Of a stretch of 64,000 nucleotides of DNA, positions 27,944 through 37,274 are shown in pieces (positions within the stretch are counted from its first letter, which is position 1; every line of letters starts with the position of its first letter). Where the stretch lies: the NCBI RefSeq assembly GCF_030418165.1, contig NZ_JAUHTQ010000014.1, forward strand, positions 37,080 to 101,079. Reading direction: 5' to 3'. The stretch comes from Ureibacillus aquaedulcis. GTDB lineage: Bacteria > Bacillota > Bacilli > Bacillales_A > Planococcaceae. A program made the translations under genes and the position numbers. The notes below the pieces were generated by a model, which worked only from the letters and a program-made list of their open reading frames with translations, had not been told where the DNA came from and did not search any database.

Positions 27944-29260
27944 CTACCAGGCTGATAATTTTGCATATTCCAGGGGGGTTGCTAGAACGTTTAAATATAA
28001 TTGCCTATCAGAATAGAATAATGATTGATGGTCTGGGTGATGATTGATATCCATTAACCACACGGATAAATTTTCATCAAGGATAATATCTATGGATAAT
28101 TCTGCATAGCTGCCTTTTGAATGCTCAAGTGTTTTACAAGCAGTACAGCAAAGTTCGATTATCTCTTGTTCCTTTTTAAATACTTCCCGTTCATCCATTT
28201 GAAATACCTGTCTCAGTGCATCCCTACCATTCAAGACAATTCCAGTCCGATTAAAGTTAGCGGAAATGCCTCCCGTTTCTCCGAAATGAGCAGTAATATA
28301 TGCACATTTCCAATGGCTCCTGCTTGTTTTTTGCATATGGACTTTAAAATTAAAACATCGTTCCTCATATTTAACTACCGGGACGGCCTGCTGTACGAGA
28401 TACGTATCATGTAATGCACCTTTCAGATAATCGTTTACTTCCATAGTTGAATTTAAACTTTTCTCATCCCCGAAGTAATCATGAATGCGATAGCTTCCTT
28501 CTTTTTTATCCACTTTAAAAAGTAGCTTTCCTTTTTCAGCCACTAAAGGCTTTAGGTAGACTGATCCAAATTTATTGAGCATATCATCCAGTTTATGATC
28601 GTTATTTAATAACTCTGTGTAAGGCCAATGCCCACGAAGATGAATAGAGGATTGAAATAGTTTACTCAACAGCCACTTACTACTTAAATTAGCATTCAGT
28701 ATCTTCCCCCGCATTACTGATAGCGTTTGATTATATTCATCTTCGCTCTGTTCCAAATGACAGTATAGTACGTCCGGAAATGGAAACTTGCCAAACATCC
28801 AAACAGGTTTACTTGTTTTTTCCTCTAGATTGAAGCAATACCCCTCGATTGTCTTTAAAGAATGATTAATGCCCTTTGCTGAACATATATAAATAAGGCC
28901 ATTAATACTGGAATAGCCGGCTAAATAACGAGTATATTTTTCTAATGCCTCGGCTGTCATCTCGTGGGTTTCATGAAAAGCTAATATCCCCATGATAGGA
29001 CCAATACGAAGCTTGCCTTCTTGGATTTTCATTTCAAACGGTATTTGTTCAGGCAAATTAAAAGGAAATTCAGCAATAGTAGAAACTCCTACCGTATTCT
29101 CGGGCAAATCTTCGCGCAACTCAACCTCCACTCTCGCCATCCATTCTCCGGCCTGCAAAGTCAGCCACTGAGGTTTTGGATTCATATTTTCCCAAATGGA
29201 TAGAGGGAGGAATAGTAGATTCTTTCTATTTTCAGAAAGTTCTTTGAAGTAATAAATCAT
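27944..29260 (-). CDS. YheC/YheD ATP-grasp protein, paralogue 4
   Basis: 438 residues, last gene of the long operon. The N-terminal YheCD domain (LRIGPIMGILAFHE) is followed by an ATP-grasp fold: lysine motif VYLKPLVAEKGKLL, FNFKVHMQK, then the metal region ELSIDIILDENLSVWLMDIN. The usual metal Glu (IEIN) is Asp here. Family members are annotated as spore-coat-associated, with no proven reaction; ATP-grasp enzymes join a carboxylate to an amine or thiol. Its ATG overlaps the preceding stop by 3-4 bases (ATGA), so translation is coupled. GGAG precedes the start. Confidence 0.85.
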   Translation of the reverse strand: MIYYFKELSENRKNLLFLPLSIWENMNPKPQWLTLQAGEWMARVEVELREDLPENTVGVSTIAEFPFNLPEQIPFEMKIQEGKLRIGPIMGILAFHETHEMTAEALEKYTRYLAGYSSINGLIYICSAKGINHSLKTIEGYCFNLEEKTSKPVWMFGKFPFPDVLYCHLEQSEDEYNQTLSVMRGKILNANLSSKWLLSKLFQSSIHLRGHWPYTELLNNDHKLDDMLNKFGSVYLKPLVAEKGKLLFKVDKKEGSYRIHDYFGDEKSLNSTMEVNDYLKGALHDTYLVQQAVPVVKYEERCFNFKVHMQKTSRSHWKCAYITAHFGETGGISANFNRTGIVLNGRDALRQVFQMDEREVFKKEQEIIELCCTACKTLEHSKGSYAELSIDIILDENLSVWLMDINHHPDHQSLFYSDRQLYLNVLATPLEYAKLSAW

Positions 29261-30603
29261 GTCATTTTCTCCGGAAATCCAGCCAGATTTTTTGCATAAA
29301 GCATATTTGAACGTTTTATTTGATAAAAAAGTTGCCGGTCATTGATATCAAGCGCAAACAAAGGACTAGGGTTTACATTATTTATTTCGATAATCCATAC
29401 CTTTTTAGCAGTATCTATTGCAATATCAATCCCTAAATTTCCACAGTGAACACCACATTCTTCTATACATCGGGCTGCCTCATAGGAGATTCGGGAAATT
29501 TCTTTACGAAAACGAAAAGCTTCCTCCTCAGAGAATCCAAATACTTTTTGCAATGTTATTTCTCCGACCTCTGCTGTACCGCCTGCCAGTATATTCGTTA
29601 CAATACTACCTTCTCTTCCATACTTGGCTACCATACACATATCTTCCCAATCACCAGACTGGTTCTTAACCATGACAATCCGAAAATCAATTTTTTTTTC
29701 CTGATAGGTTATTAGATCCAGCGATTGCTGTAATATAAATGTTTTTCCCTTAAATTGTTTTTTCAAAAAAACACCGAGTTCATGAACACTTGAAAAATTA
29801 CTTTTCTGAGGCTCTCCTGCTTGTTGAAATTCCAATTGCAGGCTGGACCCTTGAGTTTTTTTAACCCTGTATATTCTTTCACCCATACTGCCGTGAACTG
29901 GTTTTATAAAAATCTCGTTGTGCTCATTCAAGAGGTTTTCTATATCCTGTGGTGCATAATAAATTACGGTCTTGGGCAAAAAGGAGTTTAGCTGTGAATT
30001 CTGGCTTAACCATTTATACATCTCCCACTTGTTAAATACATAACTATTAAAATAGCGATGACCGAAAACTGTTTGAAAATGGTTTCTCCATTCTCTATTT
30101 AGATAGATGATTTTAAAGACGGAAGCTGGATAAGGAAAAATGCCTGGTTCCCATTTTTCTGTTTCCGGGCTATATAGGTATCCTTCAATTGTATAGCGTA
30201 GCGGATCAATACCTTCAAGCGAAAAGGCAATGACAGCTCCTCCGATATGTTCGTAATCATATAAATAATTGGATAAATACTGTACACTCTCATCTAAGTA
30301 GCTTTTATTTGCTCCGACCAGGATGCCAATAAAAGGTCCCAATAAAATTTCATTATTTTCCCGGCGAATTTCAAATCGGCAGTTTATAGGGATGCTTAAT
30401 AAATCAATAATAGAAGCAGATAGCTTTATTTCGTCTTCGGTTAATACAGATGATGTTTTTAGCTTCATTTCTAGTGCTTGGTTGCCAAAACGGAGAAACC
30501 ATTTTTTAGCAGTAGAAAGGTTATGATATTTTGCGACATCCGGATGTATGGTCAAGCAGTTATTGGCATGGAGGTCGGGTATTATTTTATTCATCCGCAT
30601 CAT
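29257..30603 (-). CDS. YheC/YheD ATP-grasp protein, paralogue 3
   Basis: About 449 residues. It contains ILLGPFIGILVG (YheCD N-domain signature), IFIKPVHGSMGERIYRV (nucleotide lysine and loop), KIDFRIVMVKN, NILAGGTAEVG and the intact metal motif NLGIDIAIDTAKKVWIIEIN. It is thus a catalytically complete ATP-grasp. The frame is open for 59 codons upstream, but that part overlaps the previous gene. GGGGGA lies 4-7 bases before a run of ATG codons at 30606-30600, so the start is there, overlapping the preceding gene by about 17 bases. Confidence 0.85.
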   Translation of the reverse strand: MMRMNKIIPDLHANNCLTIHPDVAKYHNLSTAKKWFLRFGNQALEMKLKTSSVLTEDEIKLSASIIDLLSIPINCRFEIRRENNEILLGPFIGILVGANKSYLDESVQYLSNYLYDYEHIGGAVIAFSLEGIDPLRYTIEGYLYSPETEKWEPGIFPYPASVFKIIYLNREWRNHFQTVFGHRYFNSYVFNKWEMYKWLSQNSQLNSFLPKTVIYYAPQDIENLLNEHNEIFIKPVHGSMGERIYRVKKTQGSSLQLEFQQAGEPQKSNFSSVHELGVFLKKQFKGKTFILQQSLDLITYQEKKIDFRIVMVKNQSGDWEDMCMVAKYGREGSIVTNILAGGTAEVGEITLQKVFGFSEEEAFRFRKEISRISYEAARCIEECGVHCGNLGIDIAIDTAKKVWIIEINNVNPSPLFALDINDRQLFYQIKRSNMLYAKNLAGFPEKMT

Positions 30604-31963
30604 CATTGTTCCCCCAGCTAAAACCTGCGATGGATGTGGAATATAGAATAGGTTCATAGCATATCTGTTTATAGATTTGTTCATCCAATGCTTTAAATCC
30701 TTTAAAGGTTGGACGGACATTCGCTTCGATAAACCAGTAATGTTGATGAGTGTCAAGGGCAATATCCAATCCAAATTCAGCAAAATGATATCCTGTGAGG
30801 TCCATCATTTTACAAAACTCCATCGAAATCGCATGAATATCCTTACTAATGAGGTCACTTTCGACTTCTTCGCCAAATGCTAATTCCAATGCCTCTTTTA
30901 AGTGAAGTGCCCTTCCACCATTGGAAATGTTTGTTATCATCTTTCCGCTTGGCGCCAGTCGGCATTCTATCCCATTACAAATCCACTGGTTTTCTCCATT
31001 CTTTTGCATGACAACTCTAATATCCCATGGACTTCCTTCAATGTTCGCCAAATTCAGGAATGGTTGAATAATATATTCGCTATCTAGGTATTTACCTTCT
31101 TGAAGGTATTCTTCCAACTCTGCTTTTGCAATAGTAAGATCGTTATAATATCGATAATCATGGATTACAAAGGTTTCGGGAGATTTTAAAGTTATAATCG
31201 TTATTCCCCTCCCTCTAGAAAGGCTCTTAGGTTTCAGGATTACTTTCGGATATTTCTCAAAGAGCCCGAGAAGACTATCAACCGTTAATAATTCCGTTAC
31301 TGGCAAAAATGGATTAAGCTTTTCATTATCCTTTAATTGACAATACATCTCCCACTTATCAAACCGAATATCATTAAAAACCTTCCATTGAAACTCATTC
31401 TTGTATTCATTTACAAAGTTATTCCTTTTATTAAAGCCTCTGCGATAGACAACAGTGGGAATGGGCAATTTCCCATACTCCCATCTTTTCGTAACATCGT
31501 TATAATAGTGACCGAAAATGCACTTTTCCTGCCAATCGATGGAGCAATAACGAAAAGCGATGAACAGCCCCCCTACTTTTTCATATATTCCCATAGCATC
31601 CGTTAATTCCTTCAATCTGCGATGATGATAATAATAATGCTGTTCACCGAGCAAAAAACCTACAACTGGTCCTATCTTAATCGTCGTTTCGGAATATTCC
31701 AATTGGTAGGTCGAAGATGTTTGGATCAATAGTTCGCTAATCGTATCTTCGGATAACTGGATAATGTCAGGGTGATGAAAATCAGCTTTATGGCCTTCTT
31801 GTTTGGAGGGCATTTCTTTCACCGATATAGGTATCTCTTTTTGACCAAATTTCAGTATGGTCCTAGATTTCAACTTATTTGCCAATCCTTTCGAAGTGTA
31901 GAGAATATTTTGGGATTGTTCAAAACCTTCCACCTCACTCCGCTCAACTTTTATCCAATTCAT
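30587..31963 (-). CDS. YheC/YheD ATP-grasp protein, paralogue 2
   Basis: 458 residues. The IKIGPVVGFLLGEQHYY signature is followed by FDKWEMYCQL, VILKPKSLSRGRGITII, DIRVVMQKNG, MITNISNGGRAL and the metal motif FGLDIALDTHQHYWFIEANVRP. All expected ATP-grasp residues are present, and of the four paralogues it is closest to classic YheD. ATG 31963 has AGGGTG 6 bases upstream and overlaps the preceding gene by 20 bases. Confidence 0.88.
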   Translation of the reverse strand: MNWIKVERSEVEGFEQSQNILYTSKGLANKLKSRTILKFGQKEIPISVKEMPSKQEGHKADFHHPDIIQLSEDTISELLIQTSSTYQLEYSETTIKIGPVVGFLLGEQHYYYHHRRLKELTDAMGIYEKVGGLFIAFRYCSIDWQEKCIFGHYYNDVTKRWEYGKLPIPTVVYRRGFNKRNNFVNEYKNEFQWKVFNDIRFDKWEMYCQLKDNEKLNPFLPVTELLTVDSLLGLFEKYPKVILKPKSLSRGRGITIITLKSPETFVIHDYRYYNDLTIAKAELEEYLQEGKYLDSEYIIQPFLNLANIEGSPWDIRVVMQKNGENQWICNGIECRLAPSGKMITNISNGGRALHLKEALELAFGEEVESDLISKDIHAISMEFCKMMDLTGYHFAEFGLDIALDTHQHYWFIEANVRPTFKGFKALDEQIYKQICYEPILYSTSIAGFSWGNNDDADE

Positions 31964-33020
31964 GGTGTGCACCCTTTTCCATGCCAGAGTTATTCATTAG
32001 AAATAATAGATAATAAAAAGCATTTTGGAGGAGATTTATTTGAGATTCCGAGTCCATTTGCCCGATGATGTTTTGATCCTGCTCAAACCCGCTTACATAG
32101 ATGAGGTAGGGCGAGCGGATTTCATCAAAAATAAAGTCAAAGGTAAAGCTACCGACGAAGGGAATATAATAATCCAAAAATCTCCCAATTTCCTTTGATA
32201 CAGTATCCAAGCATTTTGTATATTCATTTATCTCCTCGATACCAAGATTGTTGGAGGGATATCTTGTTTTCGCAAAATAAGATTCAGATTTGGAGAAAAT
32301 ACCTTGATTGGCTACAGTTGCAGTGATTGACCATTCAGCCTTCCAATTTTTTTGCAGAAAAATCTTCATTTCCAAAGGGACGTCTCCATTTTTCAGGCGA
32401 TCGATTCCCTTTATAAGGAGATGATTGTTTTTATGAATCATCTTTTTTATATAGGGTAGGATTTCGTCCTTTTTGCACCTTTGCCCATATGCTCCGATAT
32501 AAATAATATATTCGTCATGCAATTTTTTGATTGTGACTGCTTTTGGCTTGCTGAACGATTTTTCCTGAACTATAAAAAAAGATTCATATTTTTCAAGATA
32601 ATCGCTTAAGGTAGTAGTGTTTAAAGATACCGCTGGTAAAAGATATGGTTGTAAGTTTGGTAAAGAGGATAACATTTCGAAGATAATTCCTTGTATGAAT
32701 CGATTGATCGGATTAATAATTAAAGTATTTTCCATTTTTCTTAAACTTCTCATTTTATCCATTTTATCCGCGTTTGAATGGAGGGCAAGATTATAGATAA
32801 AAGGCGGGATATCACATTGTCCTTTTTGAACACTGTTTCCTTCTATTATTGTTCCACTGATAATTGTGCCATCTAGATCCAAATTTTCTAGAGAAAACAG
32901 TACAATCTTTATTTTATGTTCCATCGATAATGGCCTTAACTGGGTTATTAAATGTGAAATAAGTTTCTGCTGCCTCTTATCATTGTATATAAAACCGAAA
33001 TCAGCGGTATAACTTTGCAC
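31944..33020 (-). CDS. Divergent YheC/YheD-like protein, ATP-grasp residues lost (paralogue 1)
   Basis: About 358 residues. The shape follows the other paralogues: an IVQEKSFSKPKAVTIKKL stretch in place of the ILKP lysine loop, MKIFLQKNWKAEWSITATV in place of DIRVVMQ, then FTFDFIFDEIRSPYLIYVSGFEQD. The glutamate and asparagine of the metal motif (IEAN/IEIN) are replaced by VSGF, and the glycine-rich segment is absent, so it is probably a non-catalytic partner. The start is uncertain: GTG 33020 has a perfect GAGGTGA 5 bases upstream, and a GTG at 33050 is possible. Confidence 0.65.
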   Translation of the reverse strand: MQSYTADFGFIYNDKRQQKLISHLITQLRPLSMEHKIKIVLFSLENLDLDGTIISGTIIEGNSVQKGQCDIPPFIYNLALHSNADKMDKMRSLRKMENTLIINPINRFIQGIIFEMLSSLPNLQPYLLPAVSLNTTTLSDYLEKYESFFIVQEKSFSKPKAVTIKKLHDEYIIYIGAYGQRCKKDEILPYIKKMIHKNNHLLIKGIDRLKNGDVPLEMKIFLQKNWKAEWSITATVANQGIFSKSESYFAKTRYPSNNLGIEEINEYTKCLDTVSKEIGRFLDYYIPFVGSFTFDFIFDEIRSPYLIYVSGFEQDQNIIGQMDSESQINLLQNAFYYLLFLMNNSGMEKGAHHELDKS

Positions 33021-33154
33021 TAACTTCACCTCTTTGATTTCCACCTGCACTAAGTCCCTATCTATATTATTTATGAACCTATAAAGCTTAAATAGGTACA
33101 GCTTCTGACACAGCAATATATGGGATTGTGAAGCGAATTTTTAATTCTCTATAG

Positions 33155-33868
33155 TTAAGGCATGACAATTGGATTCTGAGGGGGAAGTACATAGCTCTCC
33201 GGGATGACGGGACCTGTATCTTCATGACCGGCAATAACGGTTCCGGGCGTCCATGATCCTTCTGGTAAAATGCGTTGTGCGTTATAGAAATGTGATCCAT
33301 ACCATCGCCTGAAACTGCTGATAATGCCGAGCGCTGTAGGAGTTCCCCCAGTTGTACCTATTACCGATGGATTACCGTTGATCTCCCCCATATAGATAGC
33401 AACATGGACAATGGACTTAATTCCTTTTTTCTTTTTCCACCAGGTTAATATGTCACCGATTCGGAGATTTTCCACCCCTTCTAGGCACCAATAGGAATCT
33501 TCGGAATCATTGGACCCCACGAGTTTACTATATACACCTTCAATTTTGGCTCCAATAGATTCATACCTTCTCGAGACTCCTGTTAATTCAAAACCAAAGT
33601 CACCATAGACTAATTTAGTAAACCCCGAACAATCTATAACACCATCGGAATGATACGTATTGAAGCCATGACCGTATACCGTATAGCCATGATTCATATA
33701 CCATATCGCTCTTTCTACAATTTGGTCAGCCAGACTTCCCTTCAGATGTTTAACGTTTTTTCGATACTGATCCACTTTGACTAATTCCTTTTTGAAATAC
33801 CTATCATAATTCGCTTTGTATTTAGCAATGGCTTCTTCAGTTGTTAATGAGACATAGGAGACACTCAT
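33155..33868 (-). CDS. Leaderless NlpC/P60 cysteine peptidase-like protein
   Basis: 237 residues. The catalytic motif is GVIDCSGFTKLVYGDFG with Cys80, then HVAIYMG with the histidine, and a proline-rich tail. NlpC/P60 enzymes usually cleave gamma-D-Glu-diamino acid bonds in wall peptides and are exported. This one has no signal peptide, so it should act in the cytoplasm, perhaps trimming or transferring a peptide built by the operon's ligases. AGGGGG lies 7 bases before the ATG. It follows the Nudix gene by 17 bases. Confidence 0.85.
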   Translation of the reverse strand: MSVSYVSLTTEEAIAKYKANYDRYFKKELVKVDQYRKNVKHLKGSLADQIVERAIWYMNHGYTVYGHGFNTYHSDGVIDCSGFTKLVYGDFGFELTGVSRRYESIGAKIEGVYSKLVGSNDSEDSYWCLEGVENLRIGDILTWWKKKKGIKSIVHVAIYMGEINGNPSVIGTTGGTPTALGIISSFRRWYGSHFYNAQRILPEGSWTPGTVIAGHEDTGPVIPESYVLPPQNPIVMP

Positions 33869-33885
33869 CTTTTAGCCCCCTTATA

Positions 33886-34293
33886 TTAAGATTCAATGAT
33901 AAAGGGGTGCTCTTCTGTATTTAAACACTTAAGAATTCTTTCTTTATATGTTTTCCAAGTAACTTTCTTGAGTGCTTCCTCAATTGAAAAAAACCCTGCA
34001 TCCAAGGCATCATCTCTCCCAGCCAAATTACCACCTATCGGAGTTCCCAAAAACAAAACGGTGCATCTGCTGTTTTTAACATCTTGAATCAATCCACATA
34101 ATTTAGTGATGGAAATATCAATCCCGGATTCCTCTTTCACTTCCCTAATGGCCGCTGACTCGATTGATTCCCCGTTCTCCACGTAACCACCTGGATATTC
34201 CCATCCCCTTTTCCAGTTTTTTATCAAAAGTATTTCGTTCTGATCATTGATAACAGCTACGGATGCTGCTAATCTATGCTTTGGAAAACCCAT
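33886..34293 (-). CDS. Nudix hydrolase
   Basis: 135 residues with a complete Nudix box: GYVENGE, seven residues, REVKEESGI. Such enzymes cleave nucleoside diphosphates linked to another group, so within this operon a CMP-phosphonate or NDP intermediate is a plausible substrate; this is inference. The start is ATG 34293 with AAGGA 8 bases upstream, overlapping the preceding gene by 20 bases, which indicates coupling. Confidence 0.9.
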   Translation of the reverse strand: MGFPKHRLAASVAVINDQNEILLIKNWKRGWEYPGGYVENGESIESAAIREVKEESGIDISITKLCGLIQDVKNSRCTVLFLGTPIGGNLAGRDDALDAGFFSIEEALKKVTWKTYKERILKCLNTEEHPFIIES

Positions 34294-36151
34294 TCTTTTC
34301 GTTCCTTTCAGGTAAATATCCAATACTTCTTAAATAGTTTTCAAGCATTGTAATAAATAATTCCATATCCTTACAAGTTATATCCCCTATATTTGCTATC
34401 CTAAAGGTATCCTCTATACCCGGTTTCCCCGGATAAATCGTATATCCTTTTCTATAAAAATAATCATGCATTTCCTCAAATTTATAGGTTTCAATAGAAG
34501 GCTCTACAATAGCCGTAATAATCTTGGATTGATGCTCTTTTTGAACTAAATAAGTTAAGCCTAACTGAGTAATACCATTGATGAGTACTTCCCAGGCTTT
34601 TGAATATCTTTCGTACCTCCGTTTTATACCTTCTATGTTTAATTCTACAATTGCCTGCTTAAGTGCATAAAGTGTTTGAACAGGAGGAGTAAAACGCATT
34701 TGTTTTGTTTCTAGAAAATATTTGTATTGTGAATAAAGATGAAGATAGAAATTTCTTGCAGGAATGTGTTCTGTATTGTCTAGATCTTCTGTTCTGGCAA
34801 TCACGAAACTTACGCCGGCCATTGCTTGTAGATTTTTATTAGAGGAGGCTACAAGATAACTAATATTCATCACATCCATATCAATTGGAATGGCTGCAAA
34901 TGAGCTCATAGCATCCACAATTAATTGAATCTGGTGTTTTTTACAAAGTCCTCCTATTGCATTTATATCATTGAGCAAGCCTGTTGTTGTTTCGTTATGG
35001 ACAACACATAGATGAGAAATTTTCTTGGAACAATGTTGAATTGTTTGTTCCAATGATAAAAGATCAATGGCCTCGTAACTGCTGCTATTATATTCGATAT
35101 AGTTTAGATTGTATGTTTTTGCAATCTGGCACATCCTTTTTCCGTAGGCACCATTATTAATAATAAGAACAGCATCATTTCCTATAACAGAACTCAAAGT
35201 AGACTCAACAGCGGCCGTACCTGATCCGCCAAACAAAACGCATGAATAATTATCGGGATTTGCAACCAATCGTGTAAGCTCGCCAGTAATTGTCTCCATT
35301 ACCGCTCCGAATTCTTCTTCTCTAGGACAAATATCCGGCACTATCTGTGCGTACTTAACAGTATCCGTTGTGGTAGCAGGTCCGGGATTCAATAAAACAT
35401 TTCTCTTTACTGGAGGAAAATTCTTATCTTTGAGGGTGATCATTGGATAAATGTACTTCTCTGCGCGCAGCAAATGATCTTCATTGTCAATTTCACACCA
35501 GACAAAATCCTGCAATTTGTGAACGTATATATTCCTTTGGCTTGAAATGCCGACTAAAGCAGTTTCATAATCAAGCTGCTTATTTTCCGGGAAGATGGAC
35601 TCTGCAAAATCACACATTACCTTGAACGTTTCTATAGAGAGCTTTGTTATCCCAGTCAATTCCGAATGAAGATCCTTCAATTCCCCACTGTTTTTTGACA
35701 TATTTACTAATAGATTATTCTCATCCGTTTCAATAAAAACTTCATCATTGGAATGGGTAAACCCACTTGCTAATATTACATCGCGTTCCTTATGATTTAT
35801 TAAAATTCCTAACGCTTTTTTTTCATATATCAGGTCACTTTCAAGTAAAAGAAAGTCTTCTGAAACATGATTCTTTAAATTGCACAGCGTATACATACTG
35901 CCTGTATGTTCATAATCATTGTTGCGAACACATTGAATCTGAGGGTATTTCAATGACAATTGATCGTATTGCTCGGATAGATAGCCTGTTCCGATGATAA
36001 TTGTTTCTATCCCAGCCTCTATTAATTTTAAAATGGATTGTTCAACAATGGATAAATTGTCTATTTTGATGAAGCCTTTCGGATGGTCTTTTGTTCTCTC
36101 ACGCAAGCGGGAGCCCATCCCACCGGCTAAAATAACAGCCTTTTTAACCAT
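34274..36151 (-). CDS. aepZ: Cytidylyltransferase-AEP transaminase fusion (PntC-PhnW type)
   Basis: 625 residues, two enzymes in one chain. Residues 1-245 are a nucleotidyltransferase (ILAGGMGSRLRERTKDHPKG; LLLESDLIYEKKAL). Residues 250-625 are a class V PLP transaminase of the 2-aminoethylphosphonate:pyruvate type (LNPGPATTTDTV at 254; IVDAMSSFAAIP with Asp413; SSNKNLQ with PLP Lys439). The fusion order is that of PntC-AEPT proteins, where the first domain makes CMP-AEP. Phosphonoacetaldehyde from the upstream decarboxylase would be aminated, then activated. Its ATG overlaps the aepY stop by 8 bases. Confidence 0.9.
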   Translation of the reverse strand: MVKKAVILAGGMGSRLRERTKDHPKGFIKIDNLSIVEQSILKLIEAGIETIIIGTGYLSEQYDQLSLKYPQIQCVRNNDYEHTGSMYTLCNLKNHVSEDFLLLESDLIYEKKALGILINHKERDVILASGFTHSNDEVFIETDENNLLVNMSKNSGELKDLHSELTGITKLSIETFKVMCDFAESIFPENKQLDYETALVGISSQRNIYVHKLQDFVWCEIDNEDHLLRAEKYIYPMITLKDKNFPPVKRNVLLNPGPATTTDTVKYAQIVPDICPREEEFGAVMETITGELTRLVANPDNYSCVLFGGSGTAAVESTLSSVIGNDAVLIINNGAYGKRMCQIAKTYNLNYIEYNSSSYEAIDLLSLEQTIQHCSKKISHLCVVHNETTTGLLNDINAIGGLCKKHQIQLIVDAMSSFAAIPIDMDVMNISYLVASSNKNLQAMAGVSFVIARTEDLDNTEHIPARNFYLHLYSQYKYFLETKQMRFTPPVQTLYALKQAIVELNIEGIKRRYERYSKAWEVLINGITQLGLTYLVQKEHQSKIITAIVEPSIETYKFEEMHDYFYRKGYTIYPGKPGIEDTFRIANIGDITCKDMELFITMLENYLRSIGYLPERNEKNGFSKA

Positions 36152-37274
36152 TCAGATACACCATCAATCGTTCCTTAACTTCATTTGGCTTCATCTTTGG
36201 GCGCCCAAGATTTTCTTTGGATTTCTTGGATATATTCATATATAGAAAAGTTAATTGTTTATCCCGTTTCCATTCTTTTATATAGAATTCTAATTCTATA
36301 AGGTTGTGAATATGAATAGATTTGGTATAGCCGCAAGCAGCTGCAATGTCTACTAAATGAACATTGTTGGATACAGTCAGTTGTCCTCCCGTCGAATCAT
36401 GCGCATTATTATCCAAAAGGATATGTAGCAAATTATTCGGAGCGTATGCCCCATTCGTTGCAAGGCTACCCATCCGCATCAATAATGCTCCGTCTCCTTC
36501 CAGCACAATAACTTCATAGTCTTTCTTCGTTAATGAAAGGCCAAGACCGATGGAACTGACACATCCCATGGAACCAACCATGTACAGATTATTTGGTGCA
36601 TCTTCAACTTCGTATAACTCTCGCCCCGTTTTACCGGTCGTAGCCAATTGGATGGTTTTTTGATCCTTTAAAGAATTAATGAGCTGCAGCGTTTCAAATC
36701 GTGTGGGAAGTTGGTTTTCTTTGGTTTGACCAATCTTTTGAGTATTAACATTTACAAGCTCTTTTTGATCCATTAAGATTTCTTTTTCGAACGTATTTTT
36801 TTTCACAACAAAGAAAAAAGACTCATTTTTTTCAATACATGAATTAGCCTGAATCAATTGCTTTTTGGCTTGGTCTAAGTCGTCAGCAAGGTACATCCAG
36901 TTTATTTTCATAAGTTCAAGCATTTCTGTGGTGATACAGCCCATCAGTTCATGCTGGGGCTCATCGGGAATCCCAGGTTCCCCTCGCAAGCTGACAAATC
37001 CAAGTACCGGAAGTCGAAATGGAAAATTCAAAGACACCAATGGCGAAACAGCGTTGGTCAAACCAGAGTTTTGCATAAGAACAACCGGCTTCTTACCACC
37101 AAGATAAGCACCTGCAGCAACAGCTACTGCTTCACCCTCGTTCGTAGCTGCAACGTATTCACATTCATTGATTGCGTAGTTGATTAAATTTTTTAAAAAG
37201 GAACATGGAACACCACTAAAAAAATCAAAGCCCAGCTTTTTTAACTCATTTCCAAATGCTTTAGTGTTGATCAA
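36144..37274 (-). CDS. aepY: Phosphonopyruvate decarboxylase
   Basis: 377 residues, ThDP-dependent. The N-terminus reads [31 protein letters not shown], with SGVPCS a family hallmark. [18 protein letters not shown] supplies the ThDP-activating Glu. [12 protein letters not shown] with [10 protein letters not shown] is the ThDP/Mg site. It drives phosphonate synthesis forward by decarboxylating phosphonopyruvate to phosphonoacetaldehyde. The start is probably TTG 37274: AGGTGAT lies 5 bases upstream and the family N-terminus begins at this point. It overlaps aepX by 14 bases. Confidence 0.93.
   Translation of the reverse strand: MINTKAFGNELKKLGFDFFSGVPCSFLKNLINYAINECEYVAATNEGEAVAVAAGAYLGGKKPVVLMQNSGLTNAVSPLVSLNFPFRLPVLGFVSLRGEPGIPDEPQHELMGCITTEMLELMKINWMYLADDLDQAKKQLIQANSCIEKNESFFFVVKKNTFEKEILMDQKELVNVNTQKIGQTKENQLPTRFETLQLINSLKDQKTIQLATTGKTGRELYEVEDAPNNLYMVGSMGCVSSIGLGLSLTKKDYEVIVLEGDGALLMRMGSLATNGAYAPNNLLHILLDNNAHDSTGGQLTVSNNVHLVDIAAACGYTKSIHIHNLIELEFYIKEWKRDKQLTFLYMNISKKSKENLGRPKMKPNEVKERLMVYLNG

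Noticed and set aside
30607..30783. Extended N-terminus of ATP-grasp paralogue 3
   Set aside because: The 59 extra codons overlap the preceding gene; the ribosome site GGGGGA supports the later ATG cluster.
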